Source: DASRCB01 sp035653295 (lineage in GTDB: Bacteria > Acidobacteriota > Terriglobia > Bryobacterales > Bryobacteraceae). Taken from it: 36,970 nucleotides of DNA. The stretch covers positions 1 to 36,970 of the forward strand of contig DASRCB010000298.1 of assembly GCA_035653295.1 (NCBI GenBank), read 5' to 3'. Of this stretch, positions 19,926-27,703 are shown piece by piece. How positions within the stretch are numbered: position 1 is the stretch's first letter; every line of letters starts with the position of its first letter. The position numbers were made by a program, and so were the translations under genes. The notes under the pieces are model-generated. The model saw only the letters and a program-made list of their open reading frames with translations. It was not told the DNA's origin and did not search any database.

Positions 19926-21323
19926 ATGGAAGCACAAGCTATCGCTCAATTCAAAGCTCAGCTTCGCGGTGAGCTGATCGAACCCACCGATGCGCAGTAT
20001 GAGGCAGCACGCAAAGTCTACAACGGAATGATCAGCCGCAAGCCGCGCCTGATCGTGAAATGCACGGATGTGGCCGACGTGATGGCGGCCATTCAGTTCG
20101 GGCGCCAGAACGATCTCCGCGTCTCGGTGCGCGGCGGCGGTCACAACGCCGGCGGGCTTGGGGTATGCGATGACGGCCTGGTGATCGATCTCTCGCCGTT
20201 GCGGAATGTGCACGTCGATCCGGGCGCGAGGACGGTCCGCGTGGGCGGCGGCGCGACCTGGGGCGAGGTGGACCACGCCACGCACGCATTCGGGCTGGCG
20301 GTCCCCTGCGGCTTTATTTCGACGACGGGCGTCGGTGGCCTGACGCTGGGCGGCGGCATCGGATACCTCACGCGGCAGTACGGCCTGACAATCGACAACC
20401 TGCTTTCCGCCGATGTCGTGCTGGCCGACGGCAGGTTCATGGTAGCGAGCGCGGAAGAGAATACGGATCTGTTCTGGGCCATCCGCGGGGGCGGTGGGAA
20501 CTTCGGCGTGGTCACGTCGTTTCTGTTCCAGGCGCACCCCGTGCATACGGTATCGGCGGGGCCGATGCTCTGGGACCTGGAGCAAACGGCCGACATCATG
20601 AAGTGGTTTCGCGAGTTTATCGCGAACGCTCCGGAAGAGATTAACGGCTTCTTCGCCTTTCTCACGGTTCCGCCGGGGCCGCCTTTTCCGGAAGCGCTGC
20701 ACTTTAAGAAAATGTGCGGCCTGGTGTGGTGCTACAACGGCCCGATGGAAAAGGCGAACGAGATCCTCGCGCCGCTGCGCAGCTTTCGGCGGCCGGCGTT
20801 CGAATTTTTCGGGCCCATGCCCTTCCCGGTCCTGAACAGCATGTTCGATGCGTTGTATCCGCCGGGACTGCAGTGGTACTGGAAATCGGATTTCGTCAAC
20901 GAGCTGCGTGATGAGGCGATCGACCTGCACATTCGTCACGGGATGCTGCTGCCGACACTGCACTCCACCATGCATCTCTATCCGATTAACGGGGCGGCCC
21001 ACCGGGTCCGCGGTGACGATACTCCGTTCGCCTATCGCGATGCGGTATTCAGCGAGGTGATCGTCGGCGTGGATCCCGATCCGGCCAACAAAGACCGGAT
21101 CACCGCGTGGGCGCGCGACTACTGGGAAGCGCTGCATCCCTGGAGCGCCGGGGGCGCGTACATCAACTTCATGATGGACGGCGAAGGCGAGGATCGGATC
21201 CGCGCCACGTACCGCGGCAATTACGAGAAGCTGGCGCGGATTAAAGCCAGGTACGACCCGGCAAACTTCTTCAACGTGAACCAGAACATCCAGCCGAAGG
21301 CCGGGGCCCAGGCAGCGGTGTAG
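19926..21323 (+). CDS. FAD-binding (BBE-like, PCMH-type) oxidoreductase
   Basis: 465 residues. The ATG at 19926 was chosen because GGAGGAG lies just upstream. PCMH-type FAD domain (about 38-215): RGGGHNAGG carries H73, the usual site of 8-alpha-histidyl FAD attachment, followed by VGGGATWGEVD and GVGGLTLGGGIGYLTRQYG. The position where bicovalent members carry a second linkage cysteine reads as isoleucine here (ISTTGVGG), with a cysteine nearby at C128, so single covalent attachment is the best guess. The C-terminal BBE segment (YDPANFFNVNQNIQP) closes the protein. Members oxidise sugars, alkaloids or phenolics with oxygen. There is no signal peptide, so it is probably cytoplasmic. The substrate is unknown; control by the upstream BTAD regulator is plausible. 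Confidence 0.88.
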   Translation: MEAQAIAQFKAQLRGELIEPTDAQYEAARKVYNGMISRKPRLIVKCTDVADVMAAIQFGRQNDLRVSVRGGGHNAGGLGVCDDGLVIDLSPLRNVHVDPGARTVRVGGGATWGEVDHATHAFGLAVPCGFISTTGVGGLTLGGGIGYLTRQYGLTIDNLLSADVVLADGRFMVASAEENTDLFWAIRGGGGNFGVVTSFLFQAHPVHTVSAGPMLWDLEQTADIMKWFREFIANAPEEINGFFAFLTVPPGPPFPEALHFKKMCGLVWCYNGPMEKANEILAPLRSFRRPAFEFFGPMPFPVLNSMFDALYPPGLQWYWKSDFVNELRDEAIDLHIRHGMLLPTLHSTMHLYPINGAAHRVRGDDTPFAYRDAVFSEVIVGVDPDPANKDRITAWARDYWEALHPWSAGGAYINFMMDGEGEDRIRATYRGNYEKLARIKARYDPANFFNVNQNIQPKAGAQAAV

Positions 21324-21344
21324 CTACAGGCAGAACATTTAGCA

Positions 21345-21382
21345 CAGATGAACACGGAGAAACGCGGATCCGTGTTCATCTG
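21345..21382. repeat. Perfect 13-bp inverted repeat between oxidoreductase and DUF3311 genes
   Basis: CAGATGAACACGG at 21345-21357 is mirrored by CCGTGTTCATCTG at 21370-21382 with a 12-base loop. It starts 21 bases after the oxidoreductase stop and ends 24 bases before the DUF3311 ATG. It could act as a bidirectional hairpin or terminator, though no T-run follows directly (TTT after TGC). Its wording resembles the CAGATGAACACGGAT-type dispersed repeat seen in many genomes, recalled from general knowledge and not checked. Confidence 0.6.
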
Positions 21383-21392
21383 CTTTGCCTGC

Positions 21393-21398
21393 TACGCT
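21393..21398 (+). promoter_or_regulatory. -10-like box TACGCT, 8 nt before the DUF3311 ATG
   Basis: TACGCT is separated by 8 bases from the ATG at 21407. It fits the TANNNT series at the long end of spacing; no Shine-Dalgarno sequence is visible. Confidence 0.35.
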
Positions 21399-21406
21399 GG
21401 ACCGTT

Positions 21407-21631
21407 ATGGAGCCGGCGGCGAAGCCATCGCTCGGAGCCCTGCTCCTCGCTCTTGTTCCGTTCGGCGGGATGTGTTTCTCTGTCGCGCTATGGGACCGGG
21501 TGGAGCCCAGAATCGGCGGCATTCCGTTCAATCTGGTCTGGCTTGTGGGCTGGATCGCGCTTTGCTCCGTCTGCTTGTGGGGTGCATACCGCCTCGAGAC
21601 GCGCCGGGAGAAGGACCGCGGACGGGAATGA
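21407..21631 (+). CDS. DUF3311-family small membrane protein (symporter partner)
   Basis: 74 residues with two membrane segments (about 8-28 and 42-62) and a highly charged tail (RLETRREKDRGRE). This is the pattern of DUF3311 proteins, which are encoded directly in front of SSS-family symporters such as monocarboxylate permeases and are thought to be accessory subunits. The stop codon overlaps the symporter start by 4 bases (ATGA), supporting coupled translation and a 1:1 partnership. Annotation rests on size, topology and context rather than on a sharp motif. Confidence 0.8.
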   Translation: MEPAAKPSLGALLLALVPFGGMCFSVALWDRVEPRIGGIPFNLVWLVGWIALCSVCLWGAYRLETRREKDRGRE

Positions 21632-23058
21632 GCCCGAGCGCCGTCGCTCTGACAACGATCTTCGGCCTTGTCGCGGTTGGGACCACGATCGGCTTCCTTG
21701 CCGGGATGCGGCGAAAAATGGATCTCGAACAGTGGACGGTGGGCGGCCGCGGGTTCGGCGTCATCGTCGTTTACCTGCTGATGGCGGGCGAGGTGTACAC
21801 CACATTCGCCTTCCTCGGCGCCAGCGGCTGGGCTTACTCGCGCGGAGGCCCGACGCTCTACGTGCTGGCGTATCTGCCCCTTGCGTTCGTTGTCTCGTTT
21901 TTCGTGCTGCCGCAGCTCTGGAGCGTTGCCCGCAGGTTCGGGATGCAAACGCAGCCCGATTTTTTCAGCGTCCGGTACGGCGATAAGTACCTGTCGGCCT
22001 TTGTATGCATCGTCGGTGTTGTCTGCCTGCTGCCGTACTTTCAGCTGCAGGTCACCGGACTCGGGATTATCGTATCGATCGCCAGTTTCGGCGGGATTGG
22101 CCGCACCCCCGCGATGGTGATTTCAGTTGCCCTGCTGGCCGCGTTCGTTCTTGCCAGCGGGATTCGCGCGGTGGCGTGGGTCAGCATTCTCAAAGACGGG
22201 ATGATGCTGATCGCCGCGGTCGCGATCGGCGTGGGCATTCCATATCTGTACTTCGGCGGCATCGGCCCGATGTTCACGGCGGTCACTCATGCCCGACCCG
22301 CGCATCTGACCATGCCCGGCGCGACGAAGAACCTCGGTCATACGTGGTACATCACCACGGTTCTGCTGACGTCGATGGGCGCTTACATGTGGCCGCACGC
22401 GTTCGCCAGCTCTTTTACCGCAAAGAGCGGCGATACGCTGCGACGCAACGCCGTGGTAATGCCGCTTTATACCATCTCACTCGCCTTCATTGTTTTCGCC
22501 GGCTTCTCGGCTGTTCTGATCGTGCCGGGGCTGGCCAACGGCGACCTTGCCCTGCTGACGGTAGTGCGCAGGAGCTTCCCGCCGTGGTTGTTGGGTCTAA
22601 TCGGCGGCGCAGGCGCGCTCACAGCCATGGTCCCGGCGGCGATTCTCGTGCTTACGGCCGCCACTCTGTTCGCAAAGAATCTGTGGCGCCCTATATTCGC
22701 GCCGGCTATGGCGGACGCCCAGGTGGCGAGGCTGGCGCGCGCGATGGTCGTGGTGCTGAGCCTCGTCAGCCTGTGGCTCGCAATTTACAGCTCATCGACG
22801 CTGGTATCGCTGCTGCTGCTCGGCTATGCGGGGGTGACACAATTTTTCCCCGGCGTCGTGCTCGGCCTTTATTGGAACCGCGCCTCGACGGTGGGGGTAT
22901 TCGCGGGCCTTGTCGCGGGAATCGCGATCGCCACGTTGCTGATACTTAGCGGCCGCGATCCTTACCTCGGCTGGAGCGCTGGGTTCCTGGGGCTGTGCGC
23001 GAATTTCCTGATCGCCATTGTCATCAGCGGATTGCGGCGGTATCCCGTGCACGATTGA
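21628..23058 (+). CDS. Sodium:solute symporter (SSS family)
   Basis: 476 residues, about 13 hydrophobic segments, no signal peptide. The opening LEQWTVGGRGFG followed by VYLLMAGEVYTTFAFLGASGWAYSRGG is the usual SSS start (WxxGGR and the first transport helices), and SGIRAVAWVSILKDGMM fits the family signature region. The charged loop PHAFASSFTAKSGDTLRRNAVV matches the intracellular segment of MctP-type permeases. With a DUF3311 partner, monocarboxylates such as pyruvate, lactate or acetate are the most likely substrates, but the sequence alone does not settle this. Located in the inner membrane. A small hairpin, CCGGC-GCGGTT-GCCGG, follows the stop without a T-run. Confidence 0.9.
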   Translation: MSPSAVALTTIFGLVAVGTTIGFLAGMRRKMDLEQWTVGGRGFGVIVVYLLMAGEVYTTFAFLGASGWAYSRGGPTLYVLAYLPLAFVVSFFVLPQLWSVARRFGMQTQPDFFSVRYGDKYLSAFVCIVGVVCLLPYFQLQVTGLGIIVSIASFGGIGRTPAMVISVALLAAFVLASGIRAVAWVSILKDGMMLIAAVAIGVGIPYLYFGGIGPMFTAVTHARPAHLTMPGATKNLGHTWYITTVLLTSMGAYMWPHAFASSFTAKSGDTLRRNAVVMPLYTISLAFIVFAGFSAVLIVPGLANGDLALLTVVRRSFPPWLLGLIGGAGALTAMVPAAILVLTAATLFAKNLWRPIFAPAMADAQVARLARAMVVVLSLVSLWLAIYSSSTLVSLLLLGYAGVTQFFPGVVLGLYWNRASTVGVFAGLVAGIAIATLLILSGRDPYLGWSAGFLGLCANFLIAIVISGLRRYPVHD

Positions 23059-23131
23059 GGCATATTCCCGGCGCGGTTGCCGGAAATCTCGATGAAGGTC
23101 AGGAATCGGTCGATGAGCTGTCTGGGGAACG

Positions 23132-24445
23132 ATGGCAAGCCAGCACATGCCCGGCGGACTCAGCTCTCAGGCGCTGGCTGCTGTTCCGATCCGTGGGACC
23201 GAAATTCCGGCACGCCAGCGCACCGTCGCGGAGTTCATCCCGGTGCTGCGGCCCAGGCTGCCCTCGGCCGCTGAAATTCTCGCGTACCTGCAGGAGATCG
23301 ATCGGCGGCAGTGGTACTCAAACCACGGCCCGCTCGTAAGCCAGCTCGAGGAGCGCCTCAGCGCTCACCTGCGTATGCCGGAGACGGGCGTTGTGACCGT
23401 GGCAAACGCGACTGCCGGGATCACTGCGGCGCTGCTGGCCCGCGAGGTGGAGGAGGGTTCGTACTGCATCGTCCCGTCCTGGACTTTCGTCGCCACGCCG
23501 CATGCGATCCGGGGAGCGGGGCTCGTCCCCTACTTTCACGACGTGGACCGCGATACCTGGGCGCTGAATCCCGCCGGGCTCGCCGACAGTATCAAACACG
23601 TGCGTGCGAAGGTGCGCGCTGTCGTGGTGGTCTCGCCATTCGGCGCTCCGCTCGATGTCGAGGCGTGGCAGGCGTTCGAGGACCGAACCGGGATCGCTGT
23701 GGTCATCGACGCCGCCGCGGGTTTCGACACCGTCCGGCCGAGCCGGATTCCCTCGGTGGTCAGTCTGCACGCTACCAAGATTCTTGGCGCCGGCGAAGGC
23801 GGGTTCATTGCCACCACCGATCGCCGGCTGCTGGACCGCATTCGCGCATGCTGCAACTTCGGGTTCCATGGATCGCGTTCCGCCCTGATGCCGGCCATGA
23901 ACGCCAAGATGAGTGAATATCACGCGGCCGTCGCTTTGGCCGCATTGGACGATTGGCCGCTGATCCGGGCACGCCACATGCGCATCACTGGGTGGTATCG
24001 GCGCTGGATTAGCGCGGCTGCTCCGTCATCGCTTCAGCCCGAGTACGGCGATGGCTGGGCCACCGGCACGACCAGCGTTGTGCTGCCGCAGAATTCCGCC
24101 GAAATCATGGCCGGGAGACTGCTTCGCGAGAACATCGAAACGCGCGCATGGTGGGGTCGCGGGTGCCACGTGCAGCCTGCTTTTGCCGAGTGTCCGCGCG
24201 GTCCGCTGCCGATTACCGACGACCTCGGCGGGCGAGTGCTGGGAGTGCCGCATTTTCCGGATATGGGCGAAGGAGAGGTGCAGAAAGTTGTCGGTGCGCT
24301 CAAGCAGGCGCTGATCAGCCCGTGTGCGGACAGCGGTACGCCGGAAAATAACACGCGTGCTCGGCGCGGGCGGACGCGGTCAGCTCGATATATCGCTCCA
24401 TGTTCAACACCCGCCCGCAAAGCCATACTGGACGCGTATCGTTAG
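23132..24445 (+). CDS. DegT/DnrJ/EryC1-type PLP sugar aminotransferase with antisense-overlapping tail
   Basis: 437 residues. Fold-type I aminotransferase of the DegT family: NHGPLVSQLEERL near the start, D193 (VVIDAAAG) and PLP lysine K216 (SLHATKILGAGEGGF), then the conserved NAKMSEYHAA (257-266). Members add an amino group to keto-sugar nucleotides during glycan synthesis. The homologous part ends about residue 395 (QKVVGALKQAL). The remaining 40 or so residues are Arg/Thr/Ala-rich and lie entirely antisense to the end of the FemAB-like gene (131-base overlap), so the normal stop has probably been lost. The start is supported by GGGGA just upstream and by the length of the N-terminal region, but ATG at 23147 is also possible. 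First gene of the glycan island. Confidence 0.85.
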   Translation: MASQHMPGGLSSQALAAVPIRGTEIPARQRTVAEFIPVLRPRLPSAAEILAYLQEIDRRQWYSNHGPLVSQLEERLSAHLRMPETGVVTVANATAGITAALLAREVEEGSYCIVPSWTFVATPHAIRGAGLVPYFHDVDRDTWALNPAGLADSIKHVRAKVRAVVVVSPFGAPLDVEAWQAFEDRTGIAVVIDAAAGFDTVRPSRIPSVVSLHATKILGAGEGGFIATTDRRLLDRIRACCNFGFHGSRSALMPAMNAKMSEYHAAVALAALDDWPLIRARHMRITGWYRRWISAAAPSSLQPEYGDGWATGTTSVVLPQNSAEIMAGRLLRENIETRAWWGRGCHVQPAFAECPRGPLPITDDLGGRVLGVPHFPDMGEGEVQKVVGALKQALISPCADSGTPENNTRARRGRTRSARYIAPCSTPARKAILDAYR

Positions 24446-25220
24446 ACCAACCGCGCTTGAACTGCGTGAGGCCGTCATCGCGGTCGGTATATCCCGCGCC
24501 CCCGCCGAGGTCCAGCCACCGGACTTTCCCCTGAAAGGAGTCGATTGCCGCGCTGAACAGGGCATAGGAACAGCCGTATTCATATCCGAGGCTATTCGAT
24601 GCGCCGAGGTGGTAGCAGGCCACCTCACGGTGCGCGTACCAGAGCTGTCCGGCGATGCATTCGCCCTCCTGCGACAGCGCGCGCAGAAAAGTCAAACCGG
24701 GGACGGCGAACTGCCGACGAAACGATTCGAGAGAGAACGCCTGAATGCCGATGATCGTGTGGCGGCGAATCAACTGGTCGTAAAGCGAGACCCACTCGGC
24801 CAGGCGACCAGCCGGGTCGGCGCAGATCTCGACGGAGACATGGCGCAGCGCCTTGCGCGCGCGGCGGCGGTGATCGGCTTTGCCACACGCTCCGGGCCGC
24901 CGAGTGTCGATGACGAAGTGGGTTTTAAACGGCGCGACATGATCGAAGCAGGACCGCAGCAGGACTTCGTCATATTTTCCGAAGGGATCGCTTACAAGGA
25001 CGACGCTGACCAGATCGCGCGCCAGCGCGTCCAGGTCCGCCCGCAGACCGCTCCAGTTCTGACAACAGAACAGCGGGTAGGGGCCCATGGCATCGCTGTA
25101 ACCCGTATCGCCGATGGGTCTCCGCAGCAGCCAGCCACCGCTGGCCGGCAGTTCCAGCGGCACGCCGAATTCAGCAAGTGAACGAGCATAGTCGCGATGG
25201 GCGTACCCAGTCAGTTCCAT
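24315..25220 (-). CDS. FemAB-like GNAT-fold acyl/aminoacyltransferase
   Basis: 301 residues. The ATG at 25220 shares one base with the TAA of the upstream glycosyltransferase gene (TAATG), a classic coupling arrangement; an upstream in-frame GTG at 25247 is less likely. Two-lobed layout of the BioF2/FemAB GNAT group (PF13480). The N-lobe has YSDAMGPYPLF, followed by a basic helix (ADHRRRARKALRH). The C-lobe includes FLRALSQEGECIAGQLWY and YHLGASNSLGYEYGCSYALFSAAID, and WLDLGGGAGYTDRDDGLTQFKRGW closes the fold. Related proteins sit in exopolysaccharide and PEP-CTERM clusters and may acylate sugars or peptides. Third gene of the minus-strand trio. Confidence 0.82.
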   Translation of the reverse strand: MELTGYAHRDYARSLAEFGVPLELPASGGWLLRRPIGDTGYSDAMGPYPLFCCQNWSGLRADLDALARDLVSVVLVSDPFGKYDEVLLRSCFDHVAPFKTHFVIDTRRPGACGKADHRRRARKALRHVSVEICADPAGRLAEWVSLYDQLIRRHTIIGIQAFSLESFRRQFAVPGLTFLRALSQEGECIAGQLWYAHREVACYHLGASNSLGYEYGCSYALFSAAIDSFQGKVRWLDLGGGAGYTDRDDGLTQFKRGWSNDTRPVWLCGRVLNMERYIELTASARAEHACYFPAYRCPHTG

Positions 25221-26974
25221 TACCGGCTGGCGCACCACCGCTCCCACAGATCGCGGTACGCATTCTCCAGACCCCGCGCCATGCCGGGATCATCCATGAG
25301 CGGCGATGCCGCCAGCGCGCGGCGCACGTTCAACCGCAGTTCCGGTAATTGGCGCGCCGCTTGCGCGAGATACAGAGCAATGCTCGCGTACTGCTCCGGA
25401 GTCTCCGCGATGAGATCGGGCATCCCAATACTGTGCAGGATGCACGCGCCGGCGCGCTGGACCGGCAAACGCCCGCTCAGCGTAACCAGCGGCACGCCCA
25501 TCCATACGGTGTCCAGGCTGGTGCTCCCGCCGTTGTATGGAAAGGGGTCCAGGGCTACGTCGATCTCGGCGTATGCCTTCATGTACTCCACTGCGGGCGA
25601 GGCGCCGGCGAAGATAAGCCGTTCGGGTCCGATTCCATCCTCGGCGAATTGATTTCGGAAGTAGTCCTGCACTAACTGCATCTCGAGCGTCCGGTACTTG
25701 AGCATCAGCCGGCTGCCGGGGACAAGATGCAGGATGGTGGACCACAGCTTGACGACCTGCCTGGTGATCTTACGCGGCGCGTTAAAGGATCCGAAGGTGA
25801 TGTACCCTCTTTCGCGGCAGGGTGATGGCGAGACCGGAACCTGTTCGAAGGGATGGTACGAACAGAAGACCCTGGGGAGGCGATAAACCTGCTCCGTAAA
25901 CAGGTGTTCGGTTCCCGGACACGGCATCCAGGCATCCCCGAGAAAATAATCCATGGTGCGCATGCCCGTGGTGCTGAGCGCCCCCATCCAGGAAATCTGC
26001 ACGGGAGCGGGCTTCTCCGCAAACGCGAGATAGGCGCTGCCCATGGTGTGGCCGGCCAGATCGATCAACAGGTCGATGCGGTCCTCCCTCACCTTGTCGG
26101 CAACGGTAGAGCCATCAGCCTCGGGCAGCGGCCGGAACTGATCGACAAACGTGCGCACGCGCTGGGTATATTCGTCCGAGTGCGTTCCTGTGGCGTATGC
26201 GAACACCTCGACCCGCGACCGATCGTGGTGCTTCAGGACACCCAGCAGGAATTTCATCACCGCGTGCTGATACAGATCGGGTGAGACATAGCCGATCTTC
26301 AACCGCCGACTCGGATCGGGGCTGTTATTATGTGGCCGAATGCGGCCGGCCAGCGGCGCCGCATATAGCTGGTTCCAGCGGCACGCTTCCGCATAAAGCG
26401 CCTCGGGAGTTGTCTCGGCGGCGTAGTTCATCTCGAACAGCAGGTAGCTGTGAATCTCTCGTTTGGCCTGAACGGCAAGGGCGCGTCGATTGCACTCGAT
26501 TGCTTCGGGGATGCGTCCCATGGCGGAGAGACATCGGCCGCGAACGGCGTGGGCCAGCATGTTGGAGGCATTCACCTCGAGCGCGCGATCCGTCTCGGCC
26601 AGCGCCTCCATCCACTTGCCTTCGGCCCACAGCATTCGCGCCAGGATGGCGTGTATGGGGGCCTTCTGCGAGGCATTCAGTTCGAGCGCCCGGCGCAGAT
26701 GCACTCGAGCCTGGCTCCGGTCGCCGAGCCGCTCATATGCGCATCCAAGGGCATACTGACCGCCGCTCCAGTCCGGGCGCATCCGTGCCAGCCGTTCCAG
26801 AAGAATGGCGCATTCCTGAACCGGGTCCGAAATGCGGGTCGCTTCTGTTGTCCCGAGCGCTCGCCGCAGGCACACTACGGCGGCGCTGAAGTTCTGGTCG
26901 CCTGCCAGCACGCACGCCTGCTCGGCCGCGGCGGCGGCGATATTGGGGCGCGTTCGTTTCGTTCGAATCTTCAC
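25220..26974 (-). CDS. TPR-containing GT41 (OGT/SPINDLY-type) glycosyltransferase
   Basis: 584 residues from a GTG that overlaps the TGA of the acyltransferase gene. TPR helices span about 15-175 (SGGQYALGCAYERLGDRSQA; LARMLWAEGKWMEALAETDRAL; AHAVRGRCLSAMGRIPEAIE). The GT41 catalytic part follows: IGYVSPDLYQHAV with H237 (the position of the catalytic-region His of human OGT), IDLLIDLAGHT (H309), FGSFNAPRKIT with K402 (likely UDP-contacting Lys), and DVALDPFPYNGGSTSLDTVWMGVPLVTLSG. The usual LGYPGTTG block reads MGALSTTG, a departure from the family. Bacterial relatives add sugars to Ser/Thr of proteins, including flagellins and adhesins, or build glycans; the TPR part recognises the protein. 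Cytoplasmic. Confidence 0.88.
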   Translation of the reverse strand: MKIRTKRTRPNIAAAAAEQACVLAGDQNFSAAVVCLRRALGTTEATRISDPVQECAILLERLARMRPDWSGGQYALGCAYERLGDRSQARVHLRRALELNASQKAPIHAILARMLWAEGKWMEALAETDRALEVNASNMLAHAVRGRCLSAMGRIPEAIECNRRALAVQAKREIHSYLLFEMNYAAETTPEALYAEACRWNQLYAAPLAGRIRPHNNSPDPSRRLKIGYVSPDLYQHAVMKFLLGVLKHHDRSRVEVFAYATGTHSDEYTQRVRTFVDQFRPLPEADGSTVADKVREDRIDLLIDLAGHTMGSAYLAFAEKPAPVQISWMGALSTTGMRTMDYFLGDAWMPCPGTEHLFTEQVYRLPRVFCSYHPFEQVPVSPSPCRERGYITFGSFNAPRKITRQVVKLWSTILHLVPGSRLMLKYRTLEMQLVQDYFRNQFAEDGIGPERLIFAGASPAVEYMKAYAEIDVALDPFPYNGGSTSLDTVWMGVPLVTLSGRLPVQRAGACILHSIGMPDLIAETPEQYASIALYLAQAARQLPELRLNVRRALAASPLMDDPGMARGLENAYRDLWERWCASR

Positions 26975-27579
26975 GCCGGCTGCGCCGCTTCCTGAAGAAA
27001 CTGCCTTTCCAGATCGAGGAGGCGCCGGTCCCGCTGTTTGATTACCCGCGCCGGCGCTCCGGCAACAACAGCGAACTCCGGAACGTTGCAATTGACAAAG
27101 CTGAGCGCTCCCACCGCGGAGCCGAGACCAAGAGTTACTCCGGGCATAATAATGCTGCGCGCGCCGACCAGGGCGTGGCGCTCGAGGACGACGTCGCCGG
27201 TCCGCGCGTTGCGATAGCAAAATGGCACGGTGGGATTGCCGATGGCGCCGCCGGTATAGTCGTCTGTGCAGGTGTAAACGACCGTCCCCGCCGTTATGGT
27301 GCTGAACGAATCTATGCGGATGTCCGCGGAGTCGCCGAGCAGCAGCACCTGCGGCGCGATGTAGACGTGATCTCCAATGACGATGCGCGGCGGCCCGTCG
27401 TTTCGCGAGCCGGCGCTCAGGATGCCGTAGCCATCGATGCGCACGTTGGAGCCGATATGAATGCGCCGGGGCGCGTAGAAGATGACGGATCGATTAATGG
27501 CTACGTTTTCGCCCACTGACCCCAGCATCTCGCGCAACTCAGCGGCGGTGTAGCGGCCGCCCGGATCACAGTTACACAT
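26971..27579 (-). CDS. Left-handed beta-helix (hexapeptide repeat) acyltransferase
   Basis: 202 residues. The ATG at 27579 was preferred over further-upstream in-frame codons because GGGAG lies 8 bases before it and homology begins about residue 20. Hexapeptide-type turns ([LIV]-G-x-x-x-x) run from about 22 to 175: GENVAINRSVIFY, IHIGSNVRIDGYG, IVIGDHVYIAPQ, DVVLERHALVGARSIIMPGVTLGLGSAVGALSFVN, closing with VVAGAPARVIKQRD, the usual end of the LacA/CysE-type O- or N-acetyltransferases. It likely acetylates a sugar in the pathway of this island. First gene of the minus-strand trio; its TGA overlaps the GTG of the GT41 gene. Confidence 0.85.
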   Translation of the reverse strand: MCNCDPGGRYTAAELREMLGSVGENVAINRSVIFYAPRRIHIGSNVRIDGYGILSAGSRNDGPPRIVIGDHVYIAPQVLLLGDSADIRIDSFSTITAGTVVYTCTDDYTGGAIGNPTVPFCYRNARTGDVVLERHALVGARSIIMPGVTLGLGSAVGALSFVNCNVPEFAVVAGAPARVIKQRDRRLLDLERQFLQEAAQPA

Positions 27580-27690
27580 GACAGTTACTCCCGGCCTGCA
27601 GGACGTGCCGTGCCCCTTTTGTTGGTGGATCACAGCATCCGCATTTCTCCCGCATTGTGCGGCGGCCACGGTTTTTCGCGGCCAGGGCTG

Positions 27691-27696
27691 TATGTT
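27691..27696 (+). promoter_or_regulatory. -10-like box TATGTT, 7 nt before the PfkB kinase ATG
   Basis: TATGTT ends 7 bases before the ATG at 27704. The intervening GGAG is too close to the ATG for normal Shine-Dalgarno use, so the leaderless reading is favoured. The box supports the ATG at 27704 over an in-frame ATG at 27692. Confidence 0.4.
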
Positions 27697-27703
27697 GGAG
27701 TAC

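Noticed and set aside
19884..21137. 417-codon minus-strand frame opposite the FAD oxidoreductase
   Set aside because: The plus strand has clear FAD motifs and a ribosome-binding site; the antisense product has no recognisable domain.
23059..23075. Hairpin CCGGC-GCGGTT-GCCGG as a terminator after the symporter gene
   Set aside because: Five-base stem with no T-run; too weak to call.
26975..27220. 82-residue N-terminal extension of the GT41 protein
   Set aside because: It is antisense-like Arg/Cys-rich sequence over the acyltransferase gene. The GTG at 26974 overlapping the acyltransferase stop is a better start.
27580..27703. N-terminal extensions of the PfkB kinase (from 27578) and the acyltransferase (from 27705) through the divergent gap
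   Set aside because: Both extensions are unlike their families, run through each other's upstream region, and better starts exist at 27704 (TATGTT box) and 27579 (GGGAG).
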